Source of the DNA: Pectobacterium versatile
Lineage (GTDB): Bacteria > Pseudomonadota > Gammaproteobacteria > Enterobacterales > Enterobacteriaceae
Length of the DNA: 64,000 nucleotides
Direction of reading: 5' to 3'
Assembly: GCF_020166435.1 (NCBI RefSeq)
Contig: NZ_JAINZP010000001.1
Coordinates: 310,001-374,000, forward strand
This document shows positions 59,183 through 64,000 of this stretch, piece by piece (within the stretch, counting starts at the first letter, position 1; every line of letters starts with the position of its first letter). The notes beneath the pieces were generated by a model. The model made no database searches, was not told where the DNA came from, and was given only the letters and a program-made list of their open reading frames with translations. The position numbers and the translations under genes are program-made.

Positions 59183-60352
59183 ATGTTAGAACTGCTGTTT
59201 CTGTTGCTGCCCGTGGCCGCCGCGTACGGTTGGTACATGGGGCGCAGAAGTGCGCAGCAGGACAAAGAGCAGGAATCCAACCGCCTGTCCCGTGAGTATG
59301 TCACCGGGGTTAACTTCCTGTTGTCCAATCAGCAGGATAAGGCGGTTGAGCTGTTCCTCGACATGCTCAAGGATGACAGCAACACCTTTGAAGCCCACCT
59401 CACGCTCGGTAACCTGTTTCGTTCGCGCGGCGAAGTTGACCGTGCGATTCGCATCCATCAGGCTTTGACCGAAAGCGCATCGTTAACCTTTGAACAGCGC
59501 CTGCTGGCGGTGCAACAGCTGGGCCGTGACTACATGGCCGCTGGGCTGTATGACCGCGCCGAAGAAAGTTTCAATCAACTGGTGGACGAAGAAGATTTTC
59601 GGCGCAGTGCCTTACAGCAGCTTTTGCAGATTCATCAGGCGACCAGCGATTGGCCGACAGCAATCGATGTGGCGGAAAAACTGGTCAAGATGGGAAAAGA
59701 CCCACTCCGCGTGGACATCGCGCATTTTTACTGTGAATTGGCGCTGTTGGCGATGGGCAGCGACGATCTGGATAAGGCGCTAACGCTCCTGAAAAAAGGG
59801 GCGACGGCGGACAGTCAGTGCGCCCGTGCGTCTATCATGATGGGGCGCATCTACATGGCGCAGCAGGATTATTCGCGTGCCGTGGAGGCCTTGCGACAGG
59901 TTCTCGATCAGGATAAAGAGCTGGTTAGCGAAACGCTGCCGATGCTGCAAGAGTGCTATCAGCATTTAGATAAACCTTTGGATTGGGCGAATTTCCTCAG
60001 ACGCTGCGTAGAAGAAAATACCGGTGCGACGGCCGAATTGATGCTGGCCGACATCCTCGAAAGAGAAGAGGGGGCGGAAGTTGCACAGGCTTATATTAAC
60101 CGTCAGCTTCAACGCCACCCCACGATGCGCGTGTTCCATCGCCTGATGGATTTTCACCTGCATGAAGCGGAAGACGGACGAACAAAAGAAAATCTTCAGG
60201 GATTACGCGACATGGTGGGCGAACAGATTCGCACCAAACCCCGCTATAGCTGCCGCAAATGTGGCTTCACGTCACAATCACTCTATTGGCAATGTCCTTC
60301 CTGCCGCACCTGGGCTAGCGTAAAGCCAATCCGTGGATTAGACGGGCAATAA
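59183..60352 (+). CDS. lapB: LapB (YciM), LPS assembly tetratricopeptide protein
   Basis: LapB promotes FtsH-mediated turnover of LpxC and so sets LPS synthesis; it is essential in E. coli. The 389-residue protein has an N-terminal membrane anchor, a run of TPR repeats (about residues 35-330) and a C-terminal rubredoxin-like zinc finger, CRKCGFTSQSLYWQCPSC. All parts match E. coli LapB. It is co-transcribed with lapA; pyrF follows. Confidence 0.97.
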   Translation: MLELLFLLLPVAAAYGWYMGRRSAQQDKEQESNRLSREYVTGVNFLLSNQQDKAVELFLDMLKDDSNTFEAHLTLGNLFRSRGEVDRAIRIHQALTESASLTFEQRLLAVQQLGRDYMAAGLYDRAEESFNQLVDEEDFRRSALQQLLQIHQATSDWPTAIDVAEKLVKMGKDPLRVDIAHFYCELALLAMGSDDLDKALTLLKKGATADSQCARASIMMGRIYMAQQDYSRAVEALRQVLDQDKELVSETLPMLQECYQHLDKPLDWANFLRRCVEENTGATAELMLADILEREEGAEVAQAYINRQLQRHPTMRVFHRLMDFHLHEAEDGRTKENLQGLRDMVGEQIRTKPRYSCRKCGFTSQSLYWQCPSCRTWASVKPIRGLDGQ

Positions 60353-60534
60353 CCTCTCACGATATCGAGTGGGTATTTTTTAATGCACTTTAGTTACAAC
60401 ATACTAATAATTGTATGTGATTTCCGTTTCAGCAGGCTTCTTTAACGCCATTGGTCTTCAGGCGGCTGGGATTTCAGAGACGGGGCATGTAGAATGCGGC
60501 GGGAATTTTGGCTTCGCAAGAGACTGGGTGACGA

Positions 60535-61278
60535 ATGAAAAACGAGAATCTACAGCAAAAGAATCAAACGGTATCATCCCCGATTGTGGTCGCACTGGAC
60601 TATGCCAATCAGCAGGCGGCGCTGTCGTTTGTTGACCGTATCGATCCGCAGGATTGCCGTTTGAAGGTAGGCAAAGAGATGTTTACCTTATTCGGCCCAC
60701 AGTTCGTGCAGACATTGCAACAGCGCGGCTTTGATGTGTTTCTCGATCTGAAATTCCACGATATTCCGAACACTGTCGCTCACGCCGTTGCGGCCGCCGC
60801 CGATCTTGGCGTGTGGATGGTCAATGTCCACGCCAGCGGTGGTTCGCGCATGATGATCGCGGCGAAAGAAGCGCTGGTGCCGTTTGGTAACGATGCGCCG
60901 CTGCTAATTGCCGTAACCGTGTTAACCAGCATGGACGAAGATGACCTGCGCGGGCTTGGCATTACGCTTAGCCCGGCAGAGCAGGCGGAAAAGCTGGCCG
61001 TGCTAACGCATAACAGCGGGCTGGATGGCGTGGTGTGTTCCGCACATGAAGCGCAGCGGTTGAAGCAGGTATGCGGGCAGGCATTTAAGCTGGTCACGCC
61101 AGGAATTCGTCCCGCTGGCAGCGACGTCGGCGATCAGCGCCGTATTATGACGCCGATTCAGGCACAGCAGGCTGGCGTCGATTATATGGTGATTGGACGT
61201 CCGATCACCCAATCAGCGGACCCCGCACAGACACTGCGTGAGATTCGCGCGTCATTGCTAAACGGTGCGGCATCATGA
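60535..61278 (+). CDS. pyrF: PyrF, orotidine 5'-phosphate decarboxylase
   Basis: PyrF converts OMP to UMP, the last step of pyrimidine synthesis. The 247-residue protein has the catalytic [11 protein letters not shown] segment with the essential lysine and aspartate, and [13 protein letters not shown] at the N-terminus. A GTG-like longer start is not needed. The stop overlaps the yciH start by 4 bp, the same arrangement as E. coli. Confidence 0.97.
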   Translation: MKNENLQQKNQTVSSPIVVALDYANQQAALSFVDRIDPQDCRLKVGKEMFTLFGPQFVQTLQQRGFDVFLDLKFHDIPNTVAHAVAAAADLGVWMVNVHASGGSRMMIAAKEALVPFGNDAPLLIAVTVLTSMDEDDLRGLGITLSPAEQAEKLAVLTHNSGLDGVVCSAHEAQRLKQVCGQAFKLVTPGIRPAGSDVGDQRRIMTPIQAQQAGVDYMVIGRPITQSADPAQTLREIRASLLNGAAS

Positions 61279-61610
61279 ACATGCGTCGTGACGAAAATAG
61301 CCAGTTGGTTTACTCCACGGAAACTGGGCGTATTAAGCCGGAAGAAGAACAAGTAGCTCGGCCAAAAGGCGACGGCATTGTGCGCATCCAGCGTCAGACC
61401 AGCGGGCGCAAAGGAAAAGGCGTATGCCTGATTAGCGGTCTCGATCTTGATGATGCTGCGCTGGATAAGCTGGCGGCTGAATTAAAGAAAAAATGTGGCT
61501 GTGGCGGTTCAGTGAAAGACGGCGTGATCGAAATCCAGGGAGATAAGCGCGACCTGCTAAAACAGCTGCTGGAAGCGAAAGGAATGAAGGTTAAGTTGGC
61601 TGGCGGCTAA
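61275..61610 (+). CDS. yciH: YciH, SUI1-family translation factor-like protein
   Basis: YciH is related to eukaryotic initiation factor eIF1 and can discriminate against aberrant initiation complexes. The 111-residue protein has the SUI1 core [18 protein letters not shown] and [20 protein letters not shown]. It overlaps pyrF by 4 bp and is likely co-translated. An ATG two codons in is also possible. Confidence 0.96.
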   Translation: MNMRRDENSQLVYSTETGRIKPEEEQVARPKGDGIVRIQRQTSGRKGKGVCLISGLDLDDAALDKLAAELKKKCGCGGSVKDGVIEIQGDKRDLLKQLLEAKGMKVKLAGG

Positions 61611-61640
61611 AGCACATGCGGCTTGAACTATGACAAGTAT

Positions 61641-61674
61641 AAAAGCAGCAGGTTTACTCCCGTGAACCTGCTGC
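61641..61674. terminator. Bidirectional terminator between yciH and osmB
   Basis: 10-bp stem GCAGCAGGTT / AACCTGCTGC. On the minus strand it is followed by TTTT, serving osmB; it can also end the pyrF-yciH transcript. Confidence 0.85.
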
Positions 61675-61685
61675 CCACAAATTCG

Positions 61686-61901
61686 TTATTTATCGACCTG
61701 ACGGCCAATCAGCCCGCCGATAGCTGCACCGCCCAGTGTTCCTAATGTTCCGCCATCCGTTAAGATAGCCCCACCTACTGCACCCGCACCGGCACCAATC
61801 GCGGTATTACGGTCACGTTTGGACATGTTTGAACAGCCTGCAAGCGTTACAGCAAGCGTAATTGCCAGAGCGGCTGTTGCAAAACGTTTGTTTAATTTCA
61901 T
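61686..61901 (-). CDS. osmB: OsmB, osmotically inducible lipoprotein
   Basis: OsmB is an outer-membrane glycine-zipper lipoprotein induced by osmotic stress and stationary phase in E. coli. The 71-residue protein has a lipobox (VTLAGC) and a glycine-rich zipper (AIGAGAGAVGGAILTDGG). Length and sequence match E. coli OsmB. It lies convergent with pyrF-yciH, as in E. coli. Regulation by RcsB and sigma-S is known there but not confirmed here. Confidence 0.95.
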   Translation of the reverse strand: MKLNKRFATAALAITLAVTLAGCSNMSKRDRNTAIGAGAGAVGGAILTDGGTLGTLGGAAIGGLIGRQVDK

Positions 61902-62235
61902 CTTTTTCCCCTTTCTGCTCTTGGTCTCACGTTTCTTGTGAGGAAATATCGAACAATGTGCTTTTTACGGTATTAAATAAAGAAACCGAGCCTTTTACCG
62001 CTTGATGACAAGTATAATCATCGGGAAAAACGGCAACAGGTAAAAAATCTTAATTCCCCTGCGTTATGTTAACGATAGCAACAATTGATAAATTTGGCTG
62101 TTTTTTAATCAACCCTGTGGAGTGTCTCTTTCTTTTTCCCATAGCAGAACACCGCTAGGTCTTTAGCGATTTAGCCCATAGCGACGAACTCGTCAGGCCG
62201 CGAGAATGGTGTTATCGCGCCGATGGAGGCTGATT
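61902..62235. promoter_or_regulatory. Divergent region between osmB and araD
   Basis: This 334-bp region carries the osmB promoter and the araD upstream region. No gene is supported. I could not identify AraC (araI) sites before araD with confidence. GATGACAAGTATAAT near 62003-62018 resembles an extended -10 region. Confidence 0.4.
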
Positions 62236-62931
62236 ATGTTAGAAACGCTAAAAAAACAGGTATTGGAAGCCAATCTGGCCTTGCCGCAGCACAATCTGGT
62301 GACGTTTACCTGGGGAAATGTCAGCGCGGTGGACCGACAGCGCGGCCTGATGGTGATCAAACCTTCCGGCGTGGAGTATTCTGCCATGACGCTGGAGGAC
62401 ATGGTTGTCGTTGAGCTGGAAAGTGGCAAGGTGGTTGAGGGGACGAAGAAACCGTCGTCAGATACCGATACCCACCGCGTGCTGTATCTGGAATTTGCCG
62501 ATATCGGCGGTATTGTGCATACCCATTCCCGTCATGCCACGATCTGGGCGCAAGCCGGTAAAGATATCCCCGCTTGGGGAACAACGCATGCGGACTATTT
62601 TTATGGCCCGATTCCCTGCACACGTCTGATGACGGACGAGGAAATCAACGGTCGCTATGAGTGGGAAACGGGAAGGGTGATCGTCGAAACCTTCCGCCAG
62701 CGTGGCATTTCTCCGGTGGATGTCCCTGCCGTATTGGTTAACTCGCACGGCCCCTTTGCCTGGGGGAAAGATGCAGACAACGCGGTGCACAACGCCGTTG
62801 TTCTGGAAGAGCTTGCCTACATGGGGATTTTCTCACGCCAGTTAACGCCTCAGTTGGGTGAGATGCAGCAAACGCTGTTGGATAAACACTACTTACGCAA
62901 GCATGGCAAGAACGCCTATTACGGACAATAA
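62236..62931 (+). CDS. araD: AraD-type L-ribulose-5-phosphate 4-epimerase
   Basis: AraD epimerises L-ribulose 5-phosphate to D-xylulose 5-phosphate in arabinose use. The 231-residue protein equals E. coli AraD in length and has the zinc-binding THSRHAT (two His) and SHGPFAWG motifs and GNVSAVD. AraB and araA are absent around it, so this copy stands alone. It could serve arabinose, or a similar epimerase role in ascorbate-type pathways (UlaF, SgbE); the residue match favours AraD. A terminator follows. Confidence 0.88.
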   Translation: MLETLKKQVLEANLALPQHNLVTFTWGNVSAVDRQRGLMVIKPSGVEYSAMTLEDMVVVELESGKVVEGTKKPSSDTDTHRVLYLEFADIGGIVHTHSRHATIWAQAGKDIPAWGTTHADYFYGPIPCTRLMTDEEINGRYEWETGRVIVETFRQRGISPVDVPAVLVNSHGPFAWGKDADNAVHNAVVLEELAYMGIFSRQLTPQLGEMQQTLLDKHYLRKHGKNAYYGQ

Positions 62932-62971
62932 ACCGCAGCGATTCCTTCCTTATGACCTTTAAGCCATATAG

Positions 62972-63000
62972 CGCCGCATTTGCGGCGTTATTGTTATTTG
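62972..63000 (+). terminator. Terminator of araD
   Basis: 7-bp stem CGCCGCA / TGCGGCG with a short loop, followed by a T-rich TTATTGTTATTT tail. Confidence 0.8.
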
Positions 63001-63066
63001 TGCGGTTTGATGACCTCGCTCCTGAACGGCACAAGCTCCGTGCTAAATCCGTAAGGGTTGCGGCCA

Positions 63067-63094
63067 TAAAAAATCCCTCCGCGAGGGAGGGATT
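63067..63094 (-). terminator. Terminator of the CstA-family gene
   Basis: 9-bp stem AATCCCTCC / GGAGGGATT. On the minus strand it is followed by a T-run (complement of AAAAAA near 63068-63073). Confidence 0.88.
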
Positions 63095-63116
63095 GGCGAA
63101 GATGTGTCGATGATGC

Positions 63117-64000
63117 TTAAGGTTGAGCGCCGTCTCGTAAGACAATCGGGCTCTCTTTTGCCGTTGGGACATCGCTATTCATCGCACGACGAATGACGAA
63201 GAATGCGGAAACCAGCATTGTTACCGCAACCAGCATAAAGAACCCGCACAGCGCGGCGTTGATCTGGTTACTGAAGACAATGGTTTCCATGTCTTTAATC
63301 GATTTGGCCGGTGCAATCAGCGTGTTCTGTTCAATACCCGCCGCGAAGCGTTTCGCCTGAGCCAGAAAGCCGATGCTCGGTTTTTCATGGAAGATTTTCT
63401 GCCAACCCGCCGTCATCGACGTAATAAACAGCCAGACGGTAGGCACGATAGTCACCCACGCATAGCGCTGCTTTTTCATCTTAAACAACACCACGGTGCC
63501 GAGAATCAACGCCATCGAGGCCAGCATCTGGTTACCGATACCGAACAGCGGCCAGAGAGTATTGATCCCGCCCAGCGGATCGATCACGCCCTGATAGACG
63601 AAGAATCCCCAGCCGGAAACGGCAACGGTCGTACCGGCCAGATTCCCCAGCCAGGAACGGCTGTTCGCTAATCTGGGAATCGCAATACCGACCAGATCCT
63701 GCACCATGAAGCGACAGGCGCGCGTCCCGGCGTCAACGGCGGTCAGAATGAACAGCGCTTCAAACAGAATCGCGAAGTGATACCAGAATGCCATCATCGC
63801 CCGGCTGTTAAAAATTTCCGTGATGATGTAGGCCATACCCACCGCGAAGGTCGGTGCACCGCCAGCGCGGGAAAGAATAGAGGCTTCGCCAACGTCATTG
63901 GCAATGGCACTCAATTCCTGCGGGGTAATCACAAATCCCCAGTTATTGATGGCTAATGATGCGCTCTCAACCGTGGTGCCGATCAAGGCGGCGGGTGAGT
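63117..64000 (-). CDS. CstA-family carbon-starvation peptide/pyruvate transporter (3' part, cut by window edge)
   Basis: The frame is open to the window end, so the start is missing; about 294 codons are seen of the 690-720 usual for the family. The C-terminal part has several helices and the CstA signature stretch AFWYHFAILFEALFILTAVD, followed by GTRACRFMVQDLVG and DPLGGINTLWPLFGIGNQML. E. coli members are CstA (peptides, possibly pyruvate) and BtsT/YjiY (pyruvate). The ARFM/CRFMVQD region looks nearer to CstA, but the family tie cannot be settled from this part. The upstream end continues in frame with residues SPAALIGTT. Confidence 0.85.
   Translation of the reverse strand, partial: SPAALIGTTVESASLAINNWGFVITPQELSAIANDVGEASILSRAGGAPTFAVGMAYIITEIFNSRAMMAFWYHFAILFEALFILTAVDAGTRACRFMVQDLVGIAIPRLANSRSWLGNLAGTTVAVSGWGFFVYQGVIDPLGGINTLWPLFGIGNQMLASMALILGTVVLFKMKKQRYAWVTIVPTVWLFITSMTAGWQKIFHEKPSIGFLAQAKRFAAGIEQNTLIAPAKSIKDMETIVFSNQINAALCGFFMLVAVTMLVSAFFVIRRAMNSDVPTAKESPIVLRDGAQP

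Overview
The window is chromosomal DNA from an enterobacterium of the soft-rot group, most likely Pectobacterium. Gene order and protein sequences match the Escherichia coli counterparts closely (grxD, rnt, gloA, slyA, slyB, anmK, mliC, pdxH, tyrS, pdxY, gstA; acnA, ribA, pgpB; lapA, lapB, pyrF, yciH, osmB). ERIC repeats and a plant-sugar locus fit a plant-associated enterobacterium. The species call is inference from familiarity, not a database result.

Layout. 0.3-6.3 kb, minus strand: napFDAGHBC, the periplasmic nitrate reductase, with the nitrate sensor pair narQ-narP divergent from it. 9-13.1 kb: a secreted protein of unknown function, then an oxidoreductase cluster (two zinc-type dehydrogenase-family proteins and a small membrane protein) bordered by remnants of AraC- and TetR-family regulators. 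13.4-23.8 kb: a segment bounded by two tRNA-Val(GAC) genes. It holds a guanidine-II riboswitch with the guanidinium exporter gdx, a HAD phosphatase, a DeoR regulator, a metallophosphoesterase, katG, an IS630-family remnant, ERIC copies and an Old-Yellow-Enzyme-type reductase behind an AT-rich leader. 24-38.9 kb: conserved backbone from mdtK, ribE and purR through tyrS, pdxY and gstA, with ERIC elements at several junctions. 39.5-48.5 kb: a 40-codon ORF whose Shine-Dalgarno lies inside a hairpin, a dicarboxylate/amino-acid symporter, acnA, a truncated type VI effector-like gene next to an immunity-like lipoprotein, an OppA-like binding protein, ribA and pgpB.

48.8-58.7 kb is the most distinctive block: a ribose-type ABC transporter (binding protein, DUF2291 lipoprotein, ATPase, permease), a two-subunit transketolase, an FGGY kinase, a TIM-barrel isomerase and a convergent SorC/DeoR-type sugar regulator. 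This matches the non-oxidative D-apiose pathway (apiose to apulose to apulose 4-phosphate, then transketolase). Both promoters of the block carry two tandem 16-bp TTGAAT-N4-ATTCAA-like palindromes set exactly 18 bp apart, which I propose as the regulator's operators.

58.8-64 kb returns to backbone (lapAB, pyrF-yciH, osmB), then an isolated araD and the 3' part of a CstA-family transporter gene cut by the window edge. No CRISPR array, rRNA or complete insertion sequence was seen.
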